Shown: positions 51,445 through 58,834 of the stretch, piece after piece | How positions within the stretch are numbered: the stretch's first letter is position 1 | Layout of the letters: every line of letters begins with the position of its first letter | Assembly (NCBI GenBank): GCA_024707385.1 | Contig: JANPZW010000008.1 | Span: forward strand, 496,001 to 560,000 | Reading direction: 5' to 3' | DNA from: Cellvibrionaceae bacterium | Lineage (GTDB): Bacteria > Pseudomonadota > Gammaproteobacteria > Pseudomonadales > Cellvibrionaceae | DNA: 64,000 nucleotides | Program-made: the position numbers and the translations under genes | The notes under the pieces: generated by a model | Database searches by the model: none | Seen by the model: the letters and a program-made list of their open reading frames with translations, nothing else | Told to the model about the DNA's origin: nothing

Positions 51445-52304
51445 GGTACGCATTTATCGCGGAGGAATTGGGCTGCTATTCCGTATCAAGGCTATGTAGT
51501 GTCATGCAGGTTTCGCGGAGAGGATTTTACGACTGGATGGGTAGATCTGAATCGGAGCGAGCCTCGAGTAACCGCGTGCTGCTGACAAGGATTTGGGAAC
51601 TATTTATCCAATACCGAGAAGTGTACGGCGCACCAAGGATACATAAGGCTTTATTGGCAGAGGGCTATGACTGCGGTTTGAATCGAGTGGCGAGACTGAT
51701 GCGCGAAAACAATATTGTCCCGAAGACGATACGTAAGTTCCGCACCACCACCGATTCACGCAGGAGTCGCGCAGCGGCGGATAATATTCTGGCGAGGGAT
51801 TTTGAGGCTGATAGACCAAACGAAAAATGGGTGGCGGATGTTACCTTCATACCAACTCGAGAAGGTTGGTTATTTTTGGCAACGGTGCTGGATTTGTTTT
51901 CCAGAAAAATTGTTGGCTGGTCGATGGGAAGCCGGCTGACCAGCGGTCTCGCCCAGACAGCGCTTCAGAACGCGATTGATGCGAGATCACCAGAGCCAGG
52001 ACTGATAGTACATTCGGATCGCGGCAAGGAATATTACGCTGGTGAATACCAGCAGTTATTAAAGCGTCATGGACTGATATGCAGCATGAGCGCACGAGGT
52101 GACTGTTACGACAACGCTGTGATGGAGAGCTTTTTTCACAGCTTGAAGGTCGAAGAGGTCCATCATCAAGACTTCAGGACACGAGCTGAGGCAAGAGCAG
52201 CTTTATTCGACTACATTGAGATTTTTTACAATCGGCAACGGCTTCATTCATCAATTGGCTATCAATCGCCTGTTGAGTTCGAGAATGAGTTGTTGCTTAA
52301 TTAA
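51441..52304 (+). CDS. IS3-family OrfB (DDE transposase)
   Basis: A 287-residue integrase-fold domain with the DDE triad: ADVTFIPT (first Asp), VHSDRGKEY (second Asp) and NAVMESFFHSLKVE (Glu). HTH_21 region EVYGAPRIHKALLAEG precedes it. Its frame is open upstream of the TTG at 51441 as far as the A7 run, so the active enzyme is the OrfAB fusion. All catalytic residues present. Confidence 0.93.
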   Translation: MRYAFIAEELGCYSVSRLCSVMQVSRRGFYDWMGRSESERASSNRVLLTRIWELFIQYREVYGAPRIHKALLAEGYDCGLNRVARLMRENNIVPKTIRKFRTTTDSRRSRAAADNILARDFEADRPNEKWVADVTFIPTREGWLFLATVLDLFSRKIVGWSMGSRLTSGLAQTALQNAIDARSPEPGLIVHSDRGKEYYAGEYQQLLKRHGLICSMSARGDCYDNAVMESFFHSLKVEEVHHQDFRTRAEARAALFDYIEIFYNRQRLHSSIGYQSPVEFENELLLN

Positions 52305-52331
52305 AGTGTGCGTGATTTTGGGGTAAGACCA
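52305..52331 (-). repeat. Right terminal inverted repeat of the IS3 element
   Basis: Begins AGTGTGCGTG directly after the orfB stop codon and ends GGGGTAAGACCA, followed by TAC. Confidence 0.85.
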
Positions 52332-52401
52332 TACCGTCGGCGCCTCGACAACCCACCGCCCCGCGTCCGGGGCACCTCGATTTACCTTTTGTAGACAAAC
52401 C

Positions 52402-52430
52402 AAAGCCGCCCTAACCGGACGGCTTTTTTT
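52402..52430 (+). terminator. Terminator right of the IS
   Basis: AAAGCCG pairs with CGGCTTT across a CC/GG inner pair, with a T7 tail. It would end a plus-strand transcript, perhaps of the capsid block before the IS inserted. Confidence 0.75.
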
Positions 52431-52526
52431 GGACTGTTCGATTAGGGATAGGAAAATTTCAGGGATAGGGTAATTCAAGAGATAGGAACGACCGCCCCGG
52501 CACAAGCCGCAGTCTTCGCGTAGTAT

Positions 52527-53168
52527 TTAGCTTTCTACAGCAAATCCAGATTTTAAGATTTTTTTGCTTAGGTAGCGCTCAAAATGGAGTTTATATTTTC
52601 TTGAGTAATATTTACTCAATGCATTATTGAGCGCTATTTCATCGTGCTGCTCAACATAAATTCGCAACTGATTAAGATTCCCGCATGCAATTCCAAATAC
52701 CTCCGCGTGCAAAGGGCGGGCGTCGTTATACGGATATTTCCCTGTAGGATCAATTTCTTCTGGAGAAATAATTAAATTTTCCCAATCAGGAAATGTATGC
52801 CTATTTAGCACATTAAATGTGGTTTCTTCATAAGTGGAACCGCCTACAGCATGACTGAATTTAAAATTTTTCAGGGCGTCCACATAGTCATTTTCTAAGT
52901 TTTGGATGACAATCAACATATCTGCCTTATGCGATTGATTCTTTAACATTTCTATCTGCGCTTGTTGCTGACCCAGCGTTTTTATTAGCGCTATAAGCGC
53001 TAAAGCTGCCACAAGCGGTGATGCCAGTCCTCCGAAGTAGTCACCAAATTCTGACCAATATTTTGTATTGCCAGACAAGTCCATGGAAAAAATAATCACC
53101 CAAGGAGTGATGACCAAAATAAACACGAGGAGAAGTGCAATAATCAGAAAGATATTTGTTCTCTTCAC
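52527..53168 (-). CDS. Two-helix membrane protein, PutAbiC-like (putative phage abortive infection)
   Basis: About 213 residues. Helix 1 (IFLIIALLLVFILVITPWVIIF), then WSEFGDYFGGLASPLVAALALIALIKTLGQQQAQIEML, the W-x-x-F-G-D-F/Y-F-G-G pattern with a second helix running into a coiled coil, as in the putative AbiC family. The C-terminal half is soluble and helical. GTG 53168 has AGGAG 7 bases upstream. Lies on the minus strand in AT-richer DNA between an IS and the conjugative region. Defence role is inference. Confidence 0.6.
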   Translation of the reverse strand: MKRTNIFLIIALLLVFILVITPWVIIFSMDLSGNTKYWSEFGDYFGGLASPLVAALALIALIKTLGQQQAQIEMLKNQSHKADMLIVIQNLENDYVDALKNFKFSHAVGGSTYEETTFNVLNRHTFPDWENLIISPEEIDPTGKYPYNDARPLHAEVFGIACGNLNQLRIYVEQHDEIALNNALSKYYSRKYKLHFERYLSKKILKSGFAVES

Positions 53169-53279
53169 TCTCGCTCCTAGTGCTATCCCCCGACCACCGG
53201 CGGCCAAACCGGAGTTGGCTTAATGTTAAAGTACCACGCACACCGGGTGGGCTTGAGGGCTGCATGGATCTACTTTTGC

Positions 53280-53754
53280 TTATTTTACTAAAATTTTCTT
53301 TCTCGAACTTATTAGATGTTCAGGTAGATGGCTTTCGTCACGGCTTATATGTATGACGCCGCGCTCCATTGAGACATTTCCAGTATATCTATCGCCAAGA
53401 CCAAGGCTGCCAACCAATTTTAATACCGGATTTTTTTCCTCTCTGGTGGCGCTTTCGTCTTCGCAAACAAGAAAGCTGCTTTCTTCGATCTGAAGCAATA
53501 ATATCCAATGGAATGTCGCAGAACCTTCTGTTCGGTCATAAGCATGAACCACATGAATCCCAGACTCGGACGTGCCGATATATTCATAAACCAAATGCTG
53601 CCCCGTCTTCTTGCTGGACCTCTACAAGCATTCTTCCTTCAATTTCGTAGGTCAGAACTTCTGCGAAATATCTATTGCTGGAGGTTGAACCGACAATGTC
53701 AATCGATACTATTTGTCTCCCTTCGTCAGAAATCCAACCTATCAAATCTTTCAA
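53280..53754 (-). CDS. Hypothetical protein, frameshifted
   Basis: About 158 residues after correction. The first part, from a TTG at 53754 (KDLIGWISDEGRQIVSIDIVG...VLTYEIEGRMLVEVQQEDGA), and the second (YEYIGTSESGIHVVHAYDRTEGSATFHWILLLQIEE) are in different frames, joined near 53593. Both are beta-rich and read naturally as one domain. Not recognised. Overlaps the upstream gene end by 29 bp. Confidence 0.5.
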
Positions 53755-54127
53755 CAATAGTGGGTTTATGAGTGTCTGACGCTGAAAGGAATATCCATAG
53801 TTCTTCCACAGCCATCGCTGATGGCGAATCGCTTTCTATAACAAACTCTGGTCGCTTGTGTATTTTGAACAAATAAAGCGCCAGGGCTGCAATAGAAATA
53901 AGTATGCATCCGATTACAATACTGAAATTATCCAATTGGCTATTTTCAAAAGCAATTTCCCAGCTTCCCGATTTGATAGAAATGCCGCTAATCAGTCCCA
54001 ATATTTTGGGGCCTAATATTAGAGTGGCCCCGCACATTAAAGTGCAATAAATCACTCGATTCTCAATTTTTGGATTGATGTAAGAATCGATTCGCCTGAG
54101 CAATATGTCCGTTATCCGATCTTTCAT
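53726..54127 (-). CDS. Two-helix membrane protein, unknown function
   Basis: About 133 residues from ATG 54127 (MKDRITDILLRR). Two hydrophobic helices (VIYCTLMCGATLILGPKILGLI and FSIVIGCILISIAALALYLF) and a short cytoplasmic tail. An upstream start at 54199 is possible. Forms a minus-strand group with the two genes downstream; together they look like a small cargo operon. Confidence 0.55.
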   Translation of the reverse strand: MKDRITDILLRRIDSYINPKIENRVIYCTLMCGATLILGPKILGLISGISIKSGSWEIAFENSQLDNFSIVIGCILISIAALALYLFKIHKRPEFVIESDSPSAMAVEELWIFLSASDTHKPTIVERFDRLDF

Positions 54128-54199
54128 TTTCTTTTCCACTGAAAAAACTAGCACGTTATCAAACTGCAAATTTCCGCGCAGTAGGTCGTCAGTACGCAA

Positions 54200-54636
54200 G
54201 TGCGGCGCTTCCCGTTCTTTCCACTATATGCCAAACGAGGGGCCTCAATTAGCCCGGCTTTAGCAAGGCAAAAGGTTCCCTTTTGGTATCACTGAAACGT
54301 AATTATAGAGATTGAAGCATAAAAGATGGAGTTGCGCGAAATATTGGGGGTGAGGTGGCACGTGGAGCCAACAGAATGGGGGGAGGTAGGTCAGAGCGCC
54401 GCCGCCCCGGCGCAAGCGCGTTTCTCTGGCTATCCGTAGCCGATGGGGCGGCGGGGCAGGTCATGATGATCTAGTAGCGGCCACAATCGAAGCCGACATG
54501 TTCAGAGCCCGTTGTGCGATTTTGCCCGGCAAGCTTGGCGACAACGTAACCTTACGGTGTCGCCCACCGTCCGCTTCCGATTTCGGGCACAAACGGTAAT
54601 CACTAACATTGGCTCACGCCAAAGCGCTAGCTTTGC
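54200..54636. other. Structured non-coding region at the start of the conjugative part
   Basis: No gene seen. Two strong inverted-repeat structures occur. CCGCCGCCCC (54399-54408) pairs with GGGGCGGCGG (54445-54454) around an inner hairpin GGCTA/TAGCC (54428-54432, 54437-54441). GGCGACA-a-CGTAA pairs with TTACG-g-TGTCGCC (54537-54564), a 28-nt near-perfect hairpin. Flanking GTTGTGC and GCACAA at about 54511 and 54587 could close a larger fold. Possible origin of transfer, regulatory RNA or element border. Confidence 0.55.
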
Positions 54637-55236
54637 GTGCCATCACGGAGTTCTGCTGATGTGTTTGAACGTGTGAAAGAACTAGGGGCTTGTGGCGAGC
54701 CTGGGGGCTCGCTTAGAGGTCGCATGCATGGGTTCATTGAGGAGCTGGAGATGAGAGAAAGCTGCCTGACGGACAGTGATCGAGCATTCTTGAAGAATTT
54801 CAGAGTTTGGATCAGAGCATCAATGGAATGCCAAATTTTCAACACTTCTTCGCAGCCGTATGACCTGGTGTTTGTGAAAACTATTTCACCACAGCCTCCG
54901 ATTGCCGGAGGTGAATTTGTTTCGTTAAGCGAGTTGGTCTGGTAATGCGAGCACTATGCTGGTCATTCGTTGATTTATGAAGCGTGGCTGGCTGAGGCTT
55001 TGCTGGGTGCTTATCGGGTTGCACATTGCCTGAGCGAAGATGACGGCAAACGATTCATCGCGTATTTCAAGTTGTATCATCAGATTGTTGATGAGGCAGA
55101 ATTGGCAAGGGAAGCCATTTTGGCAGTCAGCGAGGCGTGCATATATCTCTATGGAAGTGCACCCAGTGGTAGAAATAGCGACGTCATTATTTTCAGAAGC
55201 TCGTCCATCAATTTGGATAATCGTAATCCACTTTAA
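54637..55236 (+). pseudogene. Hypothetical gene interrupted by an in-frame TAA
   Basis: One frame runs from GTG 54637 to 55236 with a single TAA at 54943-54945. Text before the stop (GGEFVSLSELVW) and after it (CEHYAGHSLIYEAWLAEALLGAYRVAHCLSEDDGKRFIAYFKL) reads like one helical protein of about 199 residues; TAA could come from CAA (Gln) by one change. If the stop is real, a 102-residue protein and a separate 88-residue one (TTG 54970) result. Family not recognised. Confidence 0.45.
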
Positions 55237-55295
55237 ATGCGGATTGAGATTGCCCATGTAGCTATAGTGGAGATGAGAGTTTTGAGGAATAAAAT

Positions 55296-55706
55296 ATGAA
55301 ATCCACTAAATCCGCGCCATATATTCTGTGTTCCCTGATGGCAGTAGCGCCGGCATTATCGAACGCCAGTTTCGATGCGGCGCAAACAGATCGATATACC
55401 AGTGTTTCGCTGGAGCCGCTCCCAGAGCAGGTGTCGCCAATACTGGCAGTCGTCAACATTCAGTTTTCCGAGAATGTTAAGACTGTCGGCGATGCAATTT
55501 TCGAATTGCTGGCGGGGTCTGGCTATCGGTGGGACATTAGCGTGGCGGACAATCATCGATTGATGGATCTGCCGCTGCCGATGGTATCCCGCGAATTGGG
55601 ACCCATTCGTTTACGGGATGCGCTGAGTGCTCTGGCGGGGCAGTCATGGGTACTCAAAGTCGATGAGTTGACCAGAACAATCCATTTCAACGTATTGGGA
55701 CAGTGA
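55296..55706 (+). CDS. PilL N-terminal-type ICE protein (TIGR03748 family)
   Basis: A 136-residue exported protein with a signal peptide (LCSLMAVAPALSNA). The core YTSVSLEPLPEQVSPILAVVNIQFSENVKTVGDAIFELLAGSGYRW followed by LPLPMVSRELGPIRLRDALSALAGQSW...VDELTRTIHF matches the conjugative-transfer protein family TIGR03748/PilL N-terminus found in PFGI-1/SPI-7-type elements. It marks this region as part of an integrative conjugative element. Overlaps the next gene by 1 bp. Confidence 0.8.
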   Translation: MKSTKSAPYILCSLMAVAPALSNASFDAAQTDRYTSVSLEPLPEQVSPILAVVNIQFSENVKTVGDAIFELLAGSGYRWDISVADNHRLMDLPLPMVSRELGPIRLRDALSALAGQSWVLKVDELTRTIHFNVLGQ

Positions 55707-56053
55707 TGTCTCTCTATTGGCTTTGGTTTCTATTCCCGACGGTGCTCAGCATTATTGTGACCACTTTTGAAATTCACAATATGGAGCACAAAGACGTCCA
55801 GCCACGGCTTGCATTGATCTTTTTCATATTCACCGGCGTCCCTGCATTGCTTCCAGGCTGGACAGTATTGTACTCGGGGGTTTCAGATTACCTTGCCGAG
55901 TTGCTGATTCCAGCAGTCGATATGGATTCTCTTATCGCCGATTTCACAATCACTGCGGCTATGCTGATTCTGTTAAGCATGCATTGCGTTCTCGTTTTTG
56001 CGTTGATACCTCTGCAGCTTGCAAAGTTGATTCAGCGATTGAGGAAGGCATGA
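55706..56053 (+). CDS. Small membrane protein, ICE gene
   Basis: About 115 residues with three hydrophobic helices (LYWLWFLFPTVLSIIVTTF; LALIFFIFTGVPALLPGWTVLY; FTITAAMLILLSMHCVLVFALIPLQLAKLI). ATG 55706 overlaps the stop of the PilL-like gene, and its own stop overlaps the next ATG. A three-gene operon for conjugation or envelope is inferred. Family not recognised. Confidence 0.6.
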   Translation: MSLYWLWFLFPTVLSIIVTTFEIHNMEHKDVQPRLALIFFIFTGVPALLPGWTVLYSGVSDYLAELLIPAVDMDSLIADFTITAAMLILLSMHCVLVFALIPLQLAKLIQRLRKA

Positions 56054-56310
56054 GCGGTGCCAGGCTGACGAAAGAAATTGTGATCGTTGCGATAGGAATG
56101 GTTTTCGCTGCCGCCTCGGCGGTTACCGCGTCACTAGTGCATAGTGAAACCATTCCGAGCGTATTAGGTGCACTTTACTCACTGTTGATGTCAGCGATGT
56201 ACTACATCTGGTTTCCTCTGCTGCGGCCACTTCATTTCGTCCGGTATGCGGTATTGTGCGCTGTCACGGGATATATCCTGAGTTTTTTCGAAATCACGTT
56301 TCTGTCTTAG
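56050..56310 (+). CDS. Small membrane protein, ICE gene
   Basis: An 86-residue protein with three hydrophobic helices (IVIVAIGMVFAAASAVTASLV, LGALYSLLMSAMYYIWFPLL, VRYAVLCAVTGYILSFFEI). ATG 56050 overlaps the preceding stop by 4 bp (ATGA). Not recognised; probably acts with the previous membrane protein. Confidence 0.55.
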   Translation: MSGARLTKEIVIVAIGMVFAAASAVTASLVHSETIPSVLGALYSLLMSAMYYIWFPLLRPLHFVRYAVLCAVTGYILSFFEITFLS

Positions 56311-56326
56311 CGGTTAATGAAACCAC

Positions 56327-56542
56327 ATGCGCGATTTTCAATCTCAACGAATTCCATGGCCAGAGTTTGGTATCGAGTTTTATGCGGAAATCTCGGACGG
56401 GCGGTGGGGTTGGCTATATCAGACTGCTGATGGGGATTTTGCGTTTGATATGACGAGCCCGCCGACGGAGGATGAGATCATGGCGCGATGGGGCTATCGA
56501 TTTTTCAGGGTCATTAATGATGGACACACCGAGACCACTTGA
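56327..56542 (+). CDS. Hypothetical small protein
   Basis: A 71-residue acidic, tryptophan-rich protein (RIPWPEFGIEFYAEISDGRWGWLYQTADGDFAFDM). No family recognised. Sixteen bases after the preceding gene, so probably the last gene of that operon. Confidence 0.5.
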   Translation: MRDFQSQRIPWPEFGIEFYAEISDGRWGWLYQTADGDFAFDMTSPPTEDEIMARWGYRFFRVINDGHTETT

Positions 56543-56656
56543 AATCGAGAAACTAACGCGAAGGAGCAATCCGATGGAAATGGCGCTGCGCCGAATCGCA
56601 TACACGATCTGCAGTGATCATTCATAAGACGCAAATACGGGTCTATCGTCGTTCGC

Positions 56657-56872
56657 GTGAATACGCATTGGTGGGTTAAAAAAATGAATGCATCGCCGCT
56701 CGTCACGAAATATGCATGGCGGATCTGGATCCTTTTCGTTGTGATCGGCCTGATCGCATTTCCTGAAGAACCACCCGAGAACACTCTGGGGCTAGTTTTA
56801 AGAATCGGTTGCATGATCGCAACGTTCGGAACGATTCTCGTATTGGCCAGAAAGCTGGACAGGTCACCGTAA
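56657..56872 (+). CDS. Small two-helix membrane protein
   Basis: A 71-residue protein with two hydrophobic helices (IWILFVVIGLIAF and LGLVLRIGCMIATFGTILVLA). GTG 56657 or ATG 56684 may start it. Not recognised. Confidence 0.45.
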   Translation: MNTHWWVKKMNASPLVTKYAWRIWILFVVIGLIAFPEEPPENTLGLVLRIGCMIATFGTILVLARKLDRSP

Positions 56873-56932
56873 TAAATCGTGTTTTATTTGGTCTGAAAGT
56901 TGAAACGGTAATCGTCGGAAGATATTCTAATA

Positions 56933-57088
56933 TCGTACGGTGCAACGACCTTCGTTGACTCTTACGAAAGCCGCCCAGGACGTTGAAAGCGGCTCACCAT
57001 CTGGTGATGTCCATCCTTCCTGCCGCAGCGCATTTTTCTGACATTAACCCAACCGGGGAATCCTTCTCCGTTTGGGGCATGGATTTCC
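56933..57088 (+). promoter_or_regulatory. Leader A: structured 5' leader with terminal pseudoknot
   Basis: About 156 nt, repeated as leader B. Hairpins in order: CAACGA/TCGTTG (56943-56957), GCCGC/GCGGC (56970-56993), TCACC/GGTGA (56994-57007). The last structure has outer CCCAA/TTGGG (57048-57052 with 57072-57076) and inner CGGGGA/TTCTCCG pairs (57054-57059 with 57065-57070). Its loop ATCC (57060-57063) is complementary to GGAT at 57081-57084, 30 nt before ATG 57115. Confidence 0.8.
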
Positions 57089-57114
57089 TTTCAATATAAT
57101 TTTGGAGGTAATTC

Positions 57115-57369
57115 ATGAATCTCGAAATCGATGATCGTCTACTCCACATGGTTGACGAAATACATACGCTCCGATGGCAATACTCGACGCTTCAGCAGGC
57201 TCAAACGGACGCTGATGTCGACAAGATGTTTAAGCTGATGGATCAGATTGAACATCTGGAGCAACAATTTGGAACGTTGATGCTCCGGGTCGTTACGGAA
57301 GCGTGGAGCGAGAAAAACAGGCATACACCGTTGTACAGGCCTGTTGTGATAAAAGGAGAGAGGAATTGA
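57115..57369 (+). CDS. Hypothetical coiled-coil protein under leader A
   Basis: An 84-residue acidic helical protein (VDEIHTLRWQYSTLQQAQTDADVDKMFKLMDQIEHLEQQFGTLMLRVV). TTGGAGG precedes ATG 57115. Family unknown. The next gene starts 2 bp after its stop. Confidence 0.65.
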   Translation: MNLEIDDRLLHMVDEIHTLRWQYSTLQQAQTDADVDKMFKLMDQIEHLEQQFGTLMLRVVTEAWSEKNRHTPLYRPVVIKGERN

Positions 57370-57370
57370 T

Positions 57371-57790
57371 ATGACGCTATATGCCAATATCAACCAGCAC
57401 AGTAAATACTTTCGCGGACAGGTGGCGAAGGAGCCGTTCAAGATCGTACTGCTGCTGACATCGGATTTGTACTGCTGGGAGGGAAATCAGAATCAGTACA
57501 GAACGTGTGACTTGGACTTCTTCATTCGCACAGATGCGGGTGAGTTTGTCGAACATGGCTTTTTAAATTGTATCGATGCAATGGCGGAAAGAGTGCTCCG
57601 CCAGATGCTTCCAGGGATTGAGGAAATGTCGAAGCAAGGAGGTTTGCTCAATTTGGACCAGTTGTTTGAGCTTAGGCAGACGACAACGATCCAAACGATG
57701 AAAAAGATTCTGAAGCTACTGCCAACAACAGTGCCAAGATGCAGAGAATGCGGTAAAACAATTTCGGATTGCTACTGCGACTCGCGATAA
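57371..57790 (+). CDS. Hypothetical protein with C-terminal zinc-knuckle-like motif
   Basis: A 139-residue protein. The body is mixed alpha/beta (FKIVLLLTSDLYCWEGNQNQYRTCDLDFFIRTDAGEFVEHGF), and the tail CRECGKTISDCYC has four cysteines in a CxxC...CxC arrangement that could bind zinc. Cotranscribed with the coiled-coil gene. Not recognised. A strong terminator follows. Confidence 0.65.
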   Translation: MTLYANINQHSKYFRGQVAKEPFKIVLLLTSDLYCWEGNQNQYRTCDLDFFIRTDAGEFVEHGFLNCIDAMAERVLRQMLPGIEEMSKQGGLLNLDQLFELRQTTTIQTMKKILKLLPTTVPRCRECGKTISDCYCDSR

Positions 57791-57805
57791 TCCCTTTTAT
57801 CTATT

Positions 57806-57829
57806 AAGCCGGTACTTACCGGCTTTTTT
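57806..57829 (+). terminator. Rho-independent terminator
   Basis: AAGCCGGT/ACCGGCTT stem (57806-57813 with 57818-57825), loop ACTT, then a run of Ts. Confidence 0.9.
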
Positions 57830-57863
57830 ATTGAATTCATTGTCGTCCAGGCGTAATCTTAAT

Positions 57864-58020
57864 TCGTACGGTGCAACGACCTTCGTTGACTCTTACGAAA
57901 GCTGCCCAGGACGTTGAGAGCGGTTCACCTCAGGGTGACGTCCACCCCTTCAAACACAGCGCTTGCCGCTTAATTTTCCACCCAACCGGGAATTCATTTC
58001 CCGACTGGGGCATGGATTCC
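57864..58020 (+). promoter_or_regulatory. Leader B: second copy of the structured leader
   Basis: About 157 nt, closely similar to leader A over the first 85 nt. CAACGA/TCGTTG is unchanged. The GCTGC/GCGGT stem differs from leader A but pairs through G-U. TCACC/GGTGA (57925-57938) keeps its stem with a changed loop. In the last structure CGGGAA/TTTCCCG forms the inner stem (57987-58003). Loop TTCAT (57993-57997) pairs with ATGGA (58012-58016), including one G-U, 42 nt before ATG 58058. Confidence 0.8.
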
Positions 58021-58057
58021 TTCAATCAATTTCAATTCAATTCTTTGGAGATTTGCC

Positions 58058-58276
58058 ATGCAAACACGTAAGCCTTACGGCCTACTTGCACTTCAGTATT
58101 GTCACATTCGTCTACCGCTGAAGGTTCTACGATCCGCTGCCGGATATTACATTGGTACGGCAAATGAGTTGGGAGGACCTTGCAGTCGCGAAAGCAACGA
58201 GTATTGGGAGCTTGAATCGGAAGCTGAGCGCGCGTTAGAAGCAGGTCGATGGACTCAGAAGATGATTTTGGTGTGA
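58058..58276 (+). CDS. Hypothetical small protein under leader B
   Basis: A 72-residue protein (KPYGLLALQYCHIRLPLKVLRSAAGYYIGT...SRESNEYWELESEAERALEAGRW). The form resembles small helical regulators of conjugative elements, but no family is recognised. TTTGGAG precedes ATG 58058. It is not homologous to the gene under leader A, so only the leader is duplicated. The next gene starts 3 bp later. Confidence 0.65.
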   Translation: MQTRKPYGLLALQYCHIRLPLKVLRSAAGYYIGTANELGGPCSRESNEYWELESEAERALEAGRWTQKMILV

Positions 58277-58279
58277 CCT

Positions 58280-58501
58280 ATGAAAAACATCAAACCTATG
58301 CCAGAGCACCTGCGAGGGAAGATCTACAGGATCCGGGACAAGTTAGATGGCGTTCAATGGGTTCGTTACTGGGGGGCCGATCCGGAATATGGAGCTCTCT
58401 GTGAGAAATCCGCGCCGGTTGACGTTTATCTTCAGGAGTTTCCAGGACACCCTATTGAAGTCTGGGGTCCTGGGCCGAGCGAAGTACGGGTGAAGCAATA
58501 G
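58280..58501 (+). CDS. Hypothetical small protein
   Basis: A 73-residue protein (HLRGKIYRIRDKLDGVQWVRYWGADPEYGALCEKSAPVDVYLQEF). Same transcript as its neighbours. No family recognised. Confidence 0.6.
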   Translation: MKNIKPMPEHLRGKIYRIRDKLDGVQWVRYWGADPEYGALCEKSAPVDVYLQEFPGHPIEVWGPGPSEVRVKQ

Positions 58502-58517
58502 GACGGAGGAGATTCCA

Positions 58518-58742
58518 ATGGTTGAGCAAGATCCTGTCGATTTGGCAAATCTGTACAAGCCTGCATCACTGCGCTACTACACGGGAATCTGCCGAGGCGA
58601 CAACTATTCTGTGCCACTCACAACTGAGGAATGTGCTGCCGTGCTCAAAGCATATGACTATGGTCTGTGGGGATTGCAGGAAGAGGAAATTGTCCTGGTA
58701 AATTCCGTCATCTCAAAGCTCAAGGATCGGATACATCCATAG
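58518..58742 (+). CDS. Hypothetical small protein
   Basis: A 74-residue acidic protein (YYTGICRGDNYSVPLTTEECAAVLKAYDYGLWGLQEEEIVLVNSVISKLKDRI). GGAGGAG precedes the ATG. Third gene of the leader B transcript. No family recognised. Confidence 0.6.
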   Translation: MVEQDPVDLANLYKPASLRYYTGICRGDNYSVPLTTEECAAVLKAYDYGLWGLQEEEIVLVNSVISKLKDRIHP

Positions 58743-58763
58743 GATGCATTTGATGTTGTACCA

Positions 58764-58800
58764 CCACCCACGCGGGGACACTCCCCGCAAAAGGGTGTTC
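58764..58800 (+). promoter_or_regulatory. Leader C: hairpin pseudoknot upstream of ArdB-like gene
   Basis: Stem GCGGGG/CCCCGC (58772-58777 with 58783-58788), loop ACACT. Loop ACAC (58778-58781) is complementary to GTGT (58795-58798), 37 nt before ATG 58835. A weak outer CC/GG stem is possible. Only 22 bp lie between the preceding gene and the structure, so the long upstream part of leaders A and B is absent. Confidence 0.7.
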
Positions 58801-58834
58801 TCCGCAGATTATTAATTAACTGAGGGAGGACGTT

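Larger units (their letters stand above)
51075..52331 (+). mobile_element. IS3-family insertion sequence, 1257 bp, intact
   Basis: Ends TG...CA with 27-bp imperfect inverted repeats (51075-51101 and 52305-52331 share TACCCCA and ACGCACACT blocks). A 3-bp direct repeat TAC flanks it (51072-51074 and 52332-52334). It holds overlapping orfA and orfB with an A7 slippery run. The duplication shows ordinary transposition into non-coding DNA. Confidence 0.93.

Noticed and set aside
54537..54564. Integron attC site
   Set aside because: The outer flanks begin with GTT and end with AAC, the reverse of the attC core order, and no cassette array or integron integrase is seen.
57115..58276. Tandem duplication of whole genes under leaders A and B
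   Set aside because: Only the leaders are similar; the proteins downstream share no sequence.
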